Positions 1 to 11,452 of a DNA stretch of 64,000 nt are shown piece by piece. The notes under the pieces were generated by a model. The model saw only the letters and a program-made list of their open reading frames with translations, was not told where the DNA came from and did no database searches. The first letter of the stretch is position 1. Each line of letters starts with the position of its first letter. Source of the stretch: Paralithodes platypus. Lineage: Eukaryota > Arthropoda > Malacostraca > Decapoda > Lithodidae. Location of the stretch: positions 9,631,709 through 9,695,708 of the forward strand of contig CM064573.1 of the NCBI GenBank assembly GCA_032716605.1. The letters run 5' to 3'. The position numbers and the translations under genes are program-made.

Positions 1-1951
1 GTGTGTTGTGTTGTGTATGTCTGTGTGTTGTGTAGTGTATGTCTGTGAGTGTATTGTGTTGTGTATGTCTGTGAGTGATTTGTGTTGTGTATGTCTGAGT
101 GTTTTGTGTTGTGTATGTCTGTGAGTGTATTGTGTAGTGTATGTCTGTGAGTGTATTGTGTTGTGTATGTCTGTGTGTGTATTGTGTTGTGTATGTCTGT
201 GAGTGTTTTGTGTTGTGTATGTCTGTGAGTGTATTGTGTAGTATATGTCTGTGAGTGTATTGTGTTGTGTATGTGTGTGTGTATTGTGTTGTGTATGTAT
301 GTGAGTGTTTTGTGTTGTGTATGTCTGTGAGTGTATTGTGTTGTGTATGTCTGTGAGTGTATTGTGTAGTGTATGTCTGTGTGTTGTGTTGTGTATGTCT
401 GTGAGTGTATTGTGTTGTGTATGTATGTGTGTGTATTGTGTTGTGTATGTCTGTGAGTGTTTTGTGTTGTGTATGTATGTGTGTGTATTGTGTAGTGTAT
501 GTCTGTGAGTGTTTTGTGTTGTGTATGTATGTGTGTGTATTGTGTTGTGTATGTCTGTGAGTGTATTGTGTAGTGTATGTCTGTGTGTTGTGTTGTGTAT
601 GTCTGTGAGTGTATTGTGTTGTGTATGTCTGTGAGTGTATTGTGTTGTGTATGTCTGTGAGTGTATTGTGTAGTGTATGTCTGTGTGTTGTGTTGTGTAT
701 GTCTGTGAGTGTATTGTGTTGTGTATGTCTGTGAGTGTATTGTGTAGTGTATGTCTGTGAGTGTATTGTGTTGTGTATGTCTGTGAGTGTATTGTGTAGT
801 GTATATCTGTGAGTGTATTGTGTTGTGTATGTCTGTGTGTTGTGTAGTGTATGTCTGTGAGTGTATTGTGTTGTGTATGTCTGTGTGTTGTGTAGTGTAT
901 GTCTGTGAGTGTATTGTGTTGTGTATATATGTGAGTGTATTGTGTAGTGTATATCTGTGAGTGTATTGTGTAGTGTATATCTGTGAGTGTATTGTGTAGT
1001 GTATATCTGAGTGTATTGTGTTGTGTATGTCTGTGAGTGTATTGTGTAGTATTGTGAGTGTATTGTGTAGTATTGTGAGTGTATTGTGTAGTATTGTGAG
1101 TGTATTGTGTAGTATTGTGTAGTATTGTGAGTGTATTGTGTAGTATTGTGAGTGTATTGTGTTGTGTATGTCTGTGAGTGTATTGTGTAGTGTATATCTG
1201 TGAGTGTATTGTGTTGTGTATATCTGTGAGTGTATTGTGTTGTGTATGTTTGTGAGTGTATTGTGTTGTGTCTTTGGTGTAGTGTGTGTATGGTGAGTGT
1301 ATTGTGTAGTGTATATCTGTGAGTGTATTGTGTAGTGTATATCTGTGAGTGTATTGTGTTGTGTATATCTGTGAGTGTATTGTGTAGTGTATATCTGTGA
1401 GTGTATTGTGTAGTGTATCTGTGTGTATTGTTGTGTATATCTGTGAGTGTATTGTGTAGTGTATGTCTGTGAGTGTATTGTGTTGTGTATGTCTGTGTGT
1501 GTATTGTGTTGTGTATGTCTGTGAGTGTATTGTGTAGTGTATATCTGTGAGTGTTTTGTGTTGTGTATGTCTGTGAGTGTATTGTGTTGTGTATGTCTGT
1601 GAGTGTATTGTGTAGTGTATGTCTGTGTATTGTGTTGTGTATGTCTGTGAGTGTATTGTGTAGTGTATATCTGTGAGTGTATTGTGTTGTGTATGTCTGT
1701 GAGTGTATTGTGTAGTGTATGTCTGTGAGTGTATTGTGTAGTGTATGTCTGTGTGTTGTGTTGTGTTGTGTATGTCTGTGAGTGTGTTGTGTTGTGTATG
1801 TAAGAGTGTTGTATAGTGTGTATGAATATAATGTGTGTGTATTTAGTGTTTGTGTTGTGTGTATCAGTGTATGTAAGTGATGTGTGTGTGTGTGTGTATG
1901 TGTCTGTTTTGCATGGTGTGTGTTATGCTATATGTGGCATGTTGTTGTTGT

Positions 1952-1992
<41 letters not shown>
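1..1992. repeat. GT-rich minisatellite array ending in (GT)n
   Basis: Imperfect tandem repeat with a core unit of about 26 bp (TGTATGTCTGTGAGTGTATT plus GTGTTG or GTGTAG), from the window edge to about 1800. It then decays into GT-rich DNA and a pure (GT)n run near 1954-1991. Sub-variants lacking CTGTGAG or with TATATCT recur, which points to unequal exchange and slippage. Reading frames inside it are repeat artefacts. The array continues beyond the left edge. Confidence 0.95.
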
Positions 1993-2043
1993 TATTTGAC
2001 GTGTACTAAACCTCTAAATTACAGCAATAAAACCTTAAAAAAA

Positions 2044-2356
2044 TATACCCTGTTCTAAATACGTAGGCCAAATATCTTGAACATTATCCTCTATAACTAA
2101 AATACGACCAGAGTAATGGAGCTAATATTTCTACCATCTGGGAAGGACCAGCTGGGGAATAGGTGTGGAAATGCACAGCCCATTCGCTCTAGCTCTTTTT
2201 GAGTTATAGAGGTTAAGACTGTACATATCTGGACTGCTTATTCCCTGGTTAACCCTTCCCAAATTGTAGAAATGATAGCTCGATTACTCTAGTCGTTTGT
2301 GAGTTATAGAGGATAGGGTTCACGATTACTTGCCTACATTTTTGGAACAGGGTATA
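2044..2356. mobile_element. MITE family A, full-length copy
   Basis: About 310 bp with terminal inverted repeats: TACCCTGTTC...GTAGGCC at the left and CCTACAT...GAACAGGGTA at the right, with TA at both ends compatible with a TA target duplication. Relatives lie at 2357-2691, 12700-13250 and 53099-53312. No coding capacity. A Tc1/mariner-type origin would fit the TA flank, but that is inference. Confidence 0.75.
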
Positions 2357-2691
2357 GTAATGTTGATGGTTTTCCCTTCCCAAATTGAAGACATGATAGC
2401 TCAATTACTCCAGTCGTGTGAGTTATGCCGGTATCACACGAGCGCTTTTTCACTCAACATTTATCCTTAACACTGGTCTGGCAGCTTATGAGGTAAACAT
2501 TTAGATGATTTCGGTTACCTAAATTCATCTACCATCAGTCTAGTTTCCGATACCAGTGTCAAATACTCCAGAAATGTTGCCAGAAAAATGTTGATCATCG
2601 AATGTTGACTATAAAAGCTCTCGTGTGATACCGACTCAATAGAGGTTGGGGCTCAGGATTTCTGACCTACATATATGGAACAGGGTATAGT
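2357..2691. mobile_element. MITE family A, truncated copy interrupted by family B
   Basis: Begins in mid-element (CCCTTCCCAAATTG matches the interior of the copy to its left). It is interrupted at about 2428-2633 by a family B MITE, then resumes and ends with GGAACAGGGTATAG near 2691. The same A-B arrangement recurs at 12700-13250. Confidence 0.7.
2428..2633. mobile_element. MITE family B (CCGGTATCACACGAG termini)
   Basis: 206 bp bounded by CCGGTATCACACGAGC and the inverse GCTCTCGTGTGATACCG. Sub-terminal arms also pair (AACATTTATCC... against ...CGAATGTTGACT). At least four more copies occur: 12983-13193, 37840-38033, 38069-38285, 51665-51873. No coding capacity. Confidence 0.8.
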
Positions 2692-2849
2692 AGGCTAATG
2701 TTGATGGTTATGTATGCCTGTGACCGTAAAGATGCGTCCACACTGGCAACAAAACATGTTTGCAACACACAATACAACATAGTAGGCAACAACGTATTAA
2801 GTTGTCAATGATATAGTGTTGCAGACATGTTGGTACTGGCTGATTTTTA

Positions 2850-3310
2850 GGTCTATTAATACATTTATTTTTTAGTTTCCTCGCTAAACCTCCATCAAGC
2901 TTAACCCCTTCTCTACCGGCGACGTCTCTTTTATTTGATTCTAGCTATATTTAGACGATTTTATGTAGATTAGGAAGGATATAAGGTAGCTAAAAGAAGT
3001 AATTAAGACAGTCTGTAGCTTTTTAATGGGTAGACATCTTTCATAAGCTGTAAAAAATCGTCTAATAATTGCCAGAACATAATGAAAAGTACATCACCGG
3101 TACAGAAGGGGTTAACCAAAACGTTCCCTAGACACCCCTTCATGATAACTTTGTACATTTTTCTACCGAAAAATGTGCCGGCCGAAGGCCGGTTACTCTT
3201 AAAATTACAGGCTCGCTATCGCTCACCAGGAAAAAATCGACACCTAAATGGCACGAAAGGTCATAAAATTGACAACGAAATGTGGCGAATCGGGTCAAAA
3301 AATGTAGACA
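2850..3310 (-). mobile_element. MITE family D, degenerate, interrupted by family C
   Basis: Reverse-oriented copy of the family recognised by TTTCCTGGCGAGCGATAGCG, the AACCGGCC...GGCC(G) hairpin and TTTTTCTACCGAAAAATGTAC. A family C MITE sits in it at TTAA. The outer left end is unclear. Reading frames here are fortuitous. Confidence 0.65.
2905..3111. mobile_element. MITE family C, TTAA-flanked
   Basis: 207 bp between direct TTAA copies (2901-2904 and 3112-3115). Its inverted termini are CCCCTTCTCTACCGGCGACG and the near-inverse CACCGGTACAGAAGGGG. The internal motif TAGACGATTTTATG is shared with the other family C copies. TTAA duplication is the hallmark of piggyBac-type transposition, so this is probably a non-autonomous passenger of that superfamily (inference). 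Confidence 0.8.
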
Positions 3311-3910
3311 TGACTTCTGTGAGCATCCCTATTGGTCATAAAGTATATTTTCTTATACAAATCTTGCCTCAATTCGGCAATCAAAATGAGGACATCACAG
3401 GTTGTTGTCTGGTTATATACTCGAGTATAGACTGCACTGTAAAACATGAAAAGGTATAAAAAAGGCATATACCATCATTGAGTATATGGAGTGATTTACC
3501 ATGTTATCCTTATACATATTAGTTTACTATCAGCTACAGTATATATGTGGTGTTGTTTTCTATATTCCAACTAAGAGTATAATATTATGGACACTTTAAT
3601 TAAATTTAAAAAAATAAACAAGAACACTGGGGTAAGTGCCAGAGCATATACTGTACATACATACATACATACATACATACATACATACATACATACATAG
3701 GACCACGCAAGTAATTTAGATAACACTGCAAAAACTGAATTTGAAAAATTATACAAAACTATATAACAACAGGTACCGTACTGTACTGTACGTAATAATA
3801 GATAAATTGTAATAAATTGAAAACTTGTTCAGGCATTATAAACACATTCATAATTCCTATCATAATGTGTTCGATAATAAATACAAATTTAGTGCTCGGT
3901 ATTCTACAAT
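3311..3910. other. Unannotated AT-rich interval with (CATA)n
   Basis: Apart from a (CATA)n microsatellite at about 3655-3699, I see no gene, RNA or repeat family in this stretch. Confidence 0.6.
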
Positions 3911-4690
<780 letters not shown>

Positions 4691-5180
4691 AAAGGCTTCT
4701 TTTTTATCAATTTTCACCATACTGACTGAGATATAGGCTACTGGTTGCCAAAGGTCTTCACATAAGATATAAGTGATGATTAGATGACCACAACTGGGAG
4801 TTGGGGTACCTGTTCATTTGGTCAAACTATGAAAAACATGTCTACTTAACTCTCAGGCTCACAGTTACCAGTTACATTCTAGCCAAAATATATATTTAAT
4901 TATGTAAAATAAAATAGCTAAGTTAGCCTTATAACATTATTTTCTTTAGTGTGCGGACTATAGGAAACCTCAGAGTTTAAGGCTAACTAAAGAAATATTG
5001 TCAAACTTTCCTGGGGGTATTTTCAGCTATAAATTATGTGATGACCTAACAAAGTGATAACAAATAATAGAGAAACATAATCCCCAGTAATAGAAACATT
5101 GCAAAAAAATGCAACAAATAAAATGGTGATACATACAGTACATGCACACATAGACAAGGAATTAGTGTGCACATATCTTC
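4691..5180. other. Unannotated interval
   Basis: Unique-looking AT-rich sequence. No open frame of note, tRNA-like box or repeat family recognised. Confidence 0.5.
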
Positions 5181-5260
5181 TGTCTTGAGCACATGCACAC
5201 ATAGCCTACATGAACATGCACACATACAAACACACATGCCCCCCTCCCCTCCTCTCCCCC

Positions 5261-5309
<49 letters not shown>

Positions 5310-5430
5310 CCATACCATCCACACACAATCACCCCTACCCGACAAACACATACACACATCTTCCTCCCACCCCTACACACACAAACACACACACATATCC
5401 CCCACACACACAATACAAAACCAAGGGTGA
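5181..5430. repeat. (CA)n microsatellite region
   Basis: Pure (CA)n at about 5263-5306 inside a wider CA/CCC-rich region. The overlapping His-Thr and Cys-Val frames are not genes. Confidence 0.9.
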
Positions 5431-5561
5431 AAAATTATCTTTGGTGTGTAGCCAATCTGAAGGTTACCTAGACTACAATAAAACACAAATTACTTGCCCT
5501 ATAAAAAAAACAAAAAACAATACTGAGTATCTATGCACACCACAATAATAATAATAATTAA

Positions 5562-5941
5562 GGGGGGTCACTGTTTTGTTTTGTTTATCTTTCTTTCCTT
5601 TTCTCTCTTTCCCTGGTTTGTATCCATTCGGCCCCATTCAACCAACTATTTTAAGACGTTTATCCCCATCCAGGTGTCGATTTCTTCCTGGCGAGCGATA
5701 GCGAGCCAGCATTGTATGGAGAAATCCGGCTTCGCCGGAGACATTTTTCTATCGAAAAATGTAAAAATTTAGCTTGCTGTCAAAACAAAAACATATATAT
5801 GCTGGCTCGATACCGCTCGCCAGGGAAATATTGACACCTGGATGGGGGTAAACGTCTTAAAAAGTAGGCTGCATGGGACCGAATGAATACAAGCCAAAGA
5901 GAGAGGGAGAGAAAGAGAAAAAAAAGGCGAGATGGGCCCCC
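5562..5941. mobile_element. MITE family E, fold-back, TTAA-flanked
   Basis: 380 bp between TTAA at 5558-5561 and 5942-5945. Nearly the whole element is one inverted repeat. The left arm reads CTTTCCTTTTCTCTC, then TCCATTCGGCCCCATTC, then CCATCCAGGTGTCG and GCGAGCGATAGCGAGCC; the right arm carries their complements in reverse order. A small inner hairpin TCCGGCTTCGCCGGA precedes the loop. Two more copies lie at 12274-12661 and 38508-38890. Confidence 0.85.
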
Positions 5942-5974
5942 TTAACTCGAGCAAGATAAACTGACGCAGCTTGA

Positions 5975-6130
5975 ATATACTTGTTATGTTCTCTCCACTA
6001 ACCAACTTTACTCCTAAACTCGATTAATGAAATTAACAAACCCATATGGCAGTCCGGGGATTCGAACCCCAGGACGCTCACACCGAAAATCAACACACTT
6101 ATGCATTGCACCACGAAGACAGTTAAAGAA
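5975..6130 (-). mobile_element. tRNA-derived SINE (family 1)
   Basis: On the minus strand, an A-box-like TGGTGCAATGCATAAG is followed by a canonical B box, GGGGTTCGAATCCCC (6056-6070), then a tRNA-unrelated body ending in GAGAACATAACAAG. A second copy is inside a family D MITE at about 13507-13645. Tail-only fragments lie at 6312-6350 and 11829-11900. The RNA polymerase III promoter boxes and multiple copies support a SINE rather than a tRNA gene. Confidence 0.7.
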
Positions 6131-6156
6131 TGTTGCACAAGCCTACGATTTATTAT

Positions 6157-6220
6157 GCAGTTTCGAATCCTGCATACCAATCTTAGCATGAACAATCATA
6201 CCAACTGCGCTATCGGAGGC
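6157..6220 (-). pseudogene. tRNA-Met-like pseudogene or SINE head
   Basis: The minus strand begins GCCTCCGATAGCGCAGTTGG, close to the 5' end of eukaryotic elongator tRNA-Met. It has a TTCATGC anticodon-loop-like segment (CAU) and GGATTCGAAACTGC as a degraded T-arm. The acceptor stem does not close and the variable region is shortened, so it is not a functional tRNA. It may be the head of a SINE continuous with the element to its left. Confidence 0.45.
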
Positions 6221-6364
6221 TATGCATATGTGAATGGGAATAGTAATTAATGGGGCACTTAACCCTAAGGAAGGCCTCTCGATAAACTACTACTGAACCA
6301 GAATTAATTATTATGTTCTCTCCACTAACCAACTTTACTCCTAAACTTAACTAATTACTCTTAA

Positions 6365-6573
6365 CTCATTCAGTACCGGTGACGTCCTTTTCATTACATT
6401 CTGGCAACTATTAATGATTTTATTGAGCTTAGGGAGGACGTCTAACTACTAAAAGGCTACGAACTATCTTAATTAATCCTTTTAGCCACCACAGATCCTT
6501 CACAAGCTGAATACAATCGTCTAATAGTTGCCAGATTATGATGAAAAAGACGTCATAACCGGTACAGAGTGGG
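6365..6573. mobile_element. MITE family C, TTAA-flanked
   Basis: TTAA at 6361-6364 and 6574-6577. Termini are CTCATTCAGTACCGGTGACG and CGTCATAACCGGTACAGAGTGGG. Same family as 2905-3111. Confidence 0.8.
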
Positions 6574-6649
6574 TTAATTATAATATGCTGAAGCTTCTGA
6601 ACATAAGAACATTGAAATCTGCAATCAGCCATCAATACAGTATAACTAG

Positions 6650-6993
6650 ACCCCGTTCTCTCTCGTGTTTATCCCCATTAATGTTGAGATTTTAAGACGT
6701 TCGATACATTAGTTAGGCGATTTTAACACCTTTAGCTCTACTGTACTTCGTTGTCAATTTTAAGACCTATCGTACCATTTAGGTGTCGACATTTCCCGGC
6801 GAGCGATATCGAGCCTGTAATTATAAGAGGAACCGACATTTCTACCGAAAATGTACAAATTTATCTTCAGGGGGGGGGGGGCGGTCTAAGGGGTGTGTTT
6901 CTAAGTTTGAAGTTGGTTTAGCGAGGAAACTGAAAAATAAATGAATAAATTCCCCCCCCCCCAAAAAAAAAAAAAAACCCAGCCCATCCACCC
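6650..6993 (+). mobile_element. MITE family D, degraded copy
   Basis: Contains the family landmarks CTCTCGTGTTTATCCCCATTA, GTGTCGACATTTCCCGGCGA and ACAAATTTATCTTCAGG, then a poly-G and later a poly-C/poly-A run. Ends abut a TTAA shared with the next family C element. Confidence 0.65.
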
Positions 6994-6997
6994 TTAA

Positions 6998-7207
6998 CCC
7001 ATTCATTACCAGTGACGTTCTTTTAACTTTATTCTGGCTACTATTAGACGATTATATTCAGTTTAGAAATGGCCTCCAGCAACTAACCGGCTTCAATCTA
7101 TCTCTCTTAACCCTTTTTACTACCACAGATCCTTCTTAAACTGCATTAAATCATCAATATATAGCTAGAATACAATAATTAAAAAGACGTCGCCGGTATA
7201 GAAAGGG
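6998..7207. mobile_element. MITE family C, TTAA-flanked
   Basis: TTAA at 6994-6997 and 7208-7211. Termini are CCCATTCATTACCAGTGACG and GACGTCGCCGGTATAGAAAGGG. The interior carries TAGACGATTATATTCAG. Confidence 0.8.
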
Positions 7208-7211
7208 TTAA

Positions 7212-7362
7212 CCACTTGCGAGTTAAGGTCTTAATAATGACAAGGAACTGGGGCGGAAGATCTTAAAATCGCCAAACTAATGGGGCAAACATCATATAAT
7301 CTGAAAACTAATGGGGCTAAACATGAGGGAGAAGGGGGACCAGAAAAACGACCCATCTCCCT
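7212..7362 (-). mobile_element. MITE family D, terminal half
   Basis: Minus-oriented terminal part: AATCGCCAAACTAATGGGGC, CTGAAAACTAATGGGGCTAA, then GAGGGAGAAGGGGGACC and CCCATCTCCC before TTAA. It shows the undisrupted form of the site into which the second long-TIR transposon (46215-49393) inserted elsewhere. Confidence 0.65.
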
Positions 7363-7366
7363 TTAA

Positions 7367-7886
7367 CCCTTAATTGGCGGCGCGCAACTTATGTCGTGTG
7401 AAATAAATTTGGACTAAGTGGCGGTTCACAACTTATGTCTTGTGAAATAAATTTGGACTAAGTGGCGGTTCACAACTTATGTCGTGTGCCATTTTCAGCA
7501 CGTAATGTTGCTGAGAGAGAGAGCTGAGCGGTGTGAGGAGCGTAGTAAGGCTATGACCGCCGCCCACCACCGCGGTGGACCAACTGAAGTGAAAACCACC
7601 CTTCCATCCCCCCTCACACTCGCTACACAGGGAATTATGTAGGGAAAGTACCTAATTACATGGTTTTTGCACTCGTGTTGCGCGATCGTTGCAAGAGAAC
7701 CAGTGGTCATACGATGGTTGGGGTGTCATTGGAAAGCTCTGTTTATGCCCTTTCAGGGATACATACTTGTTTTACGCTCTGGGTCTTATTTAGGCATGAA
7801 AATGATCACGTAAACAACCCTATTTAGGGTAAAAACACCCCGCTGGGCGCTACGGTCAAATAGACACCTAGCCCGCTAAATAAGGG
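7367..7886. mobile_element. MITE family F, copy 1 (~520 bp)
   Basis: Left end TTAA/CCCTTAATTGGCGGC, right end GCCCGCTAAATAAGGG/CTAA (one base off a perfect TTAA). Conserved interior: GAGAGAGAGCTGAGCGGTG, CGATCGTTGCAAGAGAACC, GTGTCATTGGAAAGCTCTG and GCCCTTTCAGGGATA. It has an internal ~44-bp direct repeat (GGCGGTTCACAACTTATGTC) in 2-3 copies. Related copies lie at 23687-24166 and 59140-59586. Confidence 0.8.
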
Positions 7887-7890
7887 CTAA

Positions 7891-8121
7891 GCATTATTTG
7901 TAGTTAAAAGAAAACAAACAAAAGGTTGTAGTGTATCAATAAATGCATACAAACAAATTCAACATACATTTTATCCATCCCACACTGGAATTAATGTAGT
8001 TTCGGTATTTATGGCTCCAACTTCCTTATAGCCTGAAACTCACAAGTGTTCAGTTTTATGAGCTATAATTTTCATTTCAGAGCAGTAATGAAGGTAAAAA
8101 TAATCGAATAATGGAATTTAA
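7891..8121. other. Unannotated interval
   Basis: No recognised feature between MITE family F and the next family D copy. Confidence 0.5.
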
Positions 8122-8480
8122 GGGGAGATGGGTCGTTTTTGTAGTCCCCCTTATTCCCCATATTTAGCCCCATTAGTTTCAGATGTTCCCCATATTTAGC
8201 CCCATTAGTTTCAGATTTTAAGACCTTTCGCCCCATTCCTTTGTCAATATTAAAACCTTTCGTGCTTTTTAGGTGATTATTTTCCTGGCGAACGATAGTG
8301 AGCCTGTATTTTTGGAGGAACCAGCCTTTGGCCGAGACATATTTCTACCGAATTTTTTTACAAATTAATCTACAAGGGGGATCTAATGGGTGTCTTTGTA
8401 AGTTTGATAGATGTCTATGGAGGGAACTAGACAAATAATGAATACATTCAAAAATCGACCAAAACGTGAACGATCCCCCC
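8122..8480 (+). mobile_element. MITE family D, TTAA-flanked
   Basis: TTAA at 8118-8121 and 8481-8484. Begins GGGGAGATGGGTCG and ends CGTGAACGATCCCCCC. Includes a short internal duplication of CCCATATTTAGCCCCATTAG. Confidence 0.75.
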
Positions 8481-8633
8481 TTAATTTAATATATAATTTT
8501 TTACTCCGATAGTTTGGAGCCGGTAAAGCTGGTGTCACACGAGGGTATAATACGATTGTATTTAGCTTAGGAAGGACCTAGATCAATAATAAGGCTTCAA
8601 ACTATCTTTACTAACACTTTTAACCCTTTCACG

Positions 8634-8848
8634 CATTTATGACACAGAGGTTGCCAGATTAGCAATAAGAAATAGTTCTCTCACTCTTATAATTACCTCT
8701 CCAAAATTAGTTTTCTGCCCACAGCTAACTCAAAGACAACTGCAGAGGTTGAAGTAACTAAACTAAAGGTTTCTAAATATCCCTGATGGTAACAAAGGCT
8801 TTAAAGTATCCCCAATAGGCTCAAAATCGCGTCATATGTCGGAGAGGG
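8634..8848. mobile_element. TTAA-flanked MITE, diverged relative of family C
   Basis: TTAA at 8630-8633 and 8849-8852. Imperfect inverted termini CCCTTTCACGCATTTATGAC and GTCATATGTCGGAGAGGG. 215 bp, non-coding. Upstream (8530-8629) lie a family B-like end (GTGTCACACGAGG) and family C-like core sequence. Confidence 0.6.
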
Positions 8849-8852
8849 TTAA

Positions 8853-9235
8853 CTACCACAATTAAAGAGTTAAAATCCCCCCAAAATGGAGCCAAACCGG
8901 GAAGATCCAACAAGACCTCCCCTGGCCAAATAGGGTTAAGCACTCCCATCCCCATCTACACTCCACATTCAATATCCTTCTATTATTCCTACCATACATG
9001 TACCGGTAATATTACACAAGAAATAAACATAATTGAAAACACAAAAAAGAAAACAATCAAATTTTATATATAGATAAAAAAAATATAATAAAATAAATAT
9101 ATAGAACAGACTCCACCAAAAGCTAAAGCCTATGAAGTGTCTATTGAACAGGAAACATATGCACACGCTTTTAATCAGCTTTTGTTTGTTTTTATTATTT
9201 TGTTTTTCTCTCCTTTGTTTTCCAGGGAAATGTGA
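8853..9235. other. Unannotated AT-rich interval
   Basis: No feature recognised. An AT-rich minus-strand frame here is of low complexity and runs into the adjacent microsatellite. Confidence 0.5.
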
Positions 9236-9343
9236 ATGACTCTTGCACTTCCCCCCTCCCCCTCTCTCTCTCTCTGACACACAAACAACACACTCTCTCT
9301 GACACACAATATCTCTCTCTCCCTCTGACACACAATCTCGCTA

Positions 9344-9381
<38 letters not shown>

Positions 9382-9449
9382 TCTCTCTGACACACAATCT
9401 CTCTTTCTCTCACACACACACACACACTCTCTGACACACAATCTCGCTA

Positions 9450-9528
<79 letters not shown>

Positions 9529-9592
9529 CTCTCTCTCTCTCTGACACACAATCTCTCTCACTCTCTCTATCTCTCTCTCCATTATATAGAGT
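9236..9592. repeat. Compound (CT)n/(CA)n microsatellite
   Basis: Alternating CTCTCT, CACACA and TCTGACACACAA blocks. A higher-order unit CTCTCTGACACACAATCTC repeats several times. Confidence 0.95.
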
Positions 9593-9774
9593 ATAACAAT
9601 AGACCTTTCAGAGTATATTCATCGTGGTATTCATTATTGGTGACGTCAACCCTTTGTTCCCCGGACAACTCATCCACACTGTAAAATGTGTGCGTGCATA
9701 ATACAACACATAATGATAATAAACCGAGACACACTTTAGTAATTTCAACATATTTTTAAAAAACCTCACCGAGT

Positions 9775-10098
9775 TGGCATTTAGTACCAAACACATATAC
9801 AGTATAATACCGGTATACACTTCATTTAGTACCAAACACATATACAGTATAATACCGGTATACACTTCATCTTTCTTTTCATTTAGTACCAAACACATAT
9901 ACAGTATAATACCGGTATACACTTCATTTAGTACCAAACACATATACAGTATAATACCGGTATACACTTCATCTTTCTTTTCATTTAGTACCAAACACAT
10001 ATACAGTATAATACCGGTATACACTTCATCTTTCTTTTCATTTAGTACCAAACACATATACAGTATAATACCGGTATACACTTCATCTTTCTTTTCAT
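9775..10098. repeat. Tandem array of 45/57-bp units
   Basis: Six units of a 45-bp core (CATTTAGTACCAAACACATA plus 25 bp ending CCGGTATACACTT). Some are extended by the 12-bp spacer CATCTTTCTTTT to 57 bp. Both lengths are multiples of three, so frames stay open on both strands. The resulting repeat proteins are almost certainly not genes. Confidence 0.9.
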
Positions 10099-10116
10099 TT
10101 TTTAATAAAGCCTTAA

Positions 10117-10220
10117 GTGTGCAAACTTTTATACATACTTACATTCATTCATACATACATACATATACAGTATAGCATACATACATACTGTATATACATA
10201 CATACGTACAAACATATATA
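10117..10220. repeat. (CATA)n-rich microsatellite
   Basis: CATACATACATT, ATACATACATAC and related runs, interrupted by TATACAGTATA segments. Confidence 0.85.
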
Positions 10221-10228
10221 CAGTAGAC

Positions 10229-10300
10229 ACATGCTGGAATGGTCCAGTGTACTAATGCGCCATGCGTTAACCACTCAGGCGAGAGTACGCCAGGGTTCTA
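10229..10300 (+). pseudogene. tRNA-like segment, probably SINE-derived
   Basis: TGGTCCAGTGTACTAATGCG resembles an A box. 40-50 bases downstream CAGGGTTCTAATACCCC resembles a T-arm/B box with self-complementary flanks. No closing acceptor stem is visible, so this is not a tRNA gene. Support is limited to the two boxes. Confidence 0.35.
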
Positions 10301-10959
10301 ATACCCCAGAAAATGAAACTTTTGAAGCCATCCCGACGGAGGATTGTATCGTGGTTCCTCCCTAGCCAAGCTGCTTATCAGCTTGTGTTAACCTACACGT
10401 AGTTTCACCAATACAATGCACATCTGCGTATGTACTAGTCAAAACTCCGGCACCTTAATGTTGCCAAAGGTCGCAGTTAACCCTTAAAGATTGGAGGGCA
10501 TCTGGAGATGATCCTGTGAAGCTGTCTGAGGGCATCCTCAGATATTTTGTAATTTTACTGTTAAAAATTAAAATAGTCCGGGGTCACATGTGGTGGTACC
10601 CCAAGCGGATGTCAAGGTTACTAGGACACGGCCGCAGTCACAGCCCACGTGACATTGTTATATTCAGTCACCTGTGCACCATTGGAGTGAGCATATGTGC
10701 TGGAAGCAAGTAAAAGCTATCGCGCAAAAATTACCTCCAATTCTTCTTGTTATTGCGAGTTTGAATAGCAATAAAAATTGTGGAAAGTGCCCGCTCCTGG
10801 TGCACTGGAAATTACAAACTGCCCGTCGTGTGGGTGTTAATTAAGGTAGAAAAAGCAATGTACTGTACTTAGGTTAAGAGAAACTCTATGGATATTCAGC
10901 CTCAGGGTTGAAATTGAATAATGAACCAACAATTATGATTGTTCATATTTCGAAATCAC
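10301..10959. other. Unannotated interval
   Basis: Unique-looking sequence. Short frames occur, but none has recognisable protein content. Confidence 0.5.
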
Positions 10960-10963
10960 TTAA

Positions 10964-11210
10964 GGGGATTTTTTTTTTTTTGGGACCCCTTTTCCCCAAT
11001 GTTTAGGTGTTGATTTCTTCCTGGCGAGCGATAGCAAGCCTGTAATCTAGGAGTAACCGGCCTTAGGCCGGCACATTTGTCTAACCAAAAATGTACAAAT
11101 TTATCTCGATGGGGGGTCTTGGGGGTATTTTTTAAGTTTGATGGAGGTCTTGGGAGGAAACCAAAGAAAATAATAAATAAATAAATGAACAAATAAATAC
11201 AAACCTCCCA
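10964..11210 (+). mobile_element. MITE family D, short copy
   Basis: TTAA at 10960-10963 and 11211-11214. GGGGATTTTTT start, central TTTCTTCCTGGCGAGCGATA and the GGCCTTAGGCCGG hairpin, ending ACAAACCTCCCA. Its right TTAA is shared with the next element. Confidence 0.75.
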
Positions 11211-11214
11211 TTAA

Positions 11215-11407
11215 CCCTTTCTGTACCGGCGACGTGTTTTTAATCTTATTGTAGCTCTATTTAGACGAGTTTGAGCAGTTTAAGAAGAATGTGTGGTAGT
11301 AAAAAGGGATAAGTGAGATAGTTCAAAGCCTGTTACTTGCTGGAGGCCCTTTTTAAACTGAATAAATGCGCTTAATAGTGGCCAGAATAAAGTCGGTACA
11401 GAAGGGG
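11215..11407. mobile_element. MITE family C abutting family D
   Basis: Starts directly after the shared TTAA (11211-11214) with CCCTTTCTGTACCGGCGACG and ends GTCGGTACAGAAGGGG before TTAA 11408-11411. Tandem placement at one TTAA shows repeated use of the same target. Confidence 0.8.
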
Positions 11408-11452
11408 TTAAGGCATGTCAGTATTTACTCATAATAGTCCATGGTAATTTAA

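Noticed and set aside
3082..3459. 125-codon frame MKSTSPVQKG...
   Set aside because: Runs across the family C/D MITE nest; similar frames recur in other D copies by repeat identity only.
6157..6220. Functional tRNA-Met gene
   Set aside because: A box and anticodon-like CAT are present, but the acceptor and anticodon stems do not close and the spacing is short.
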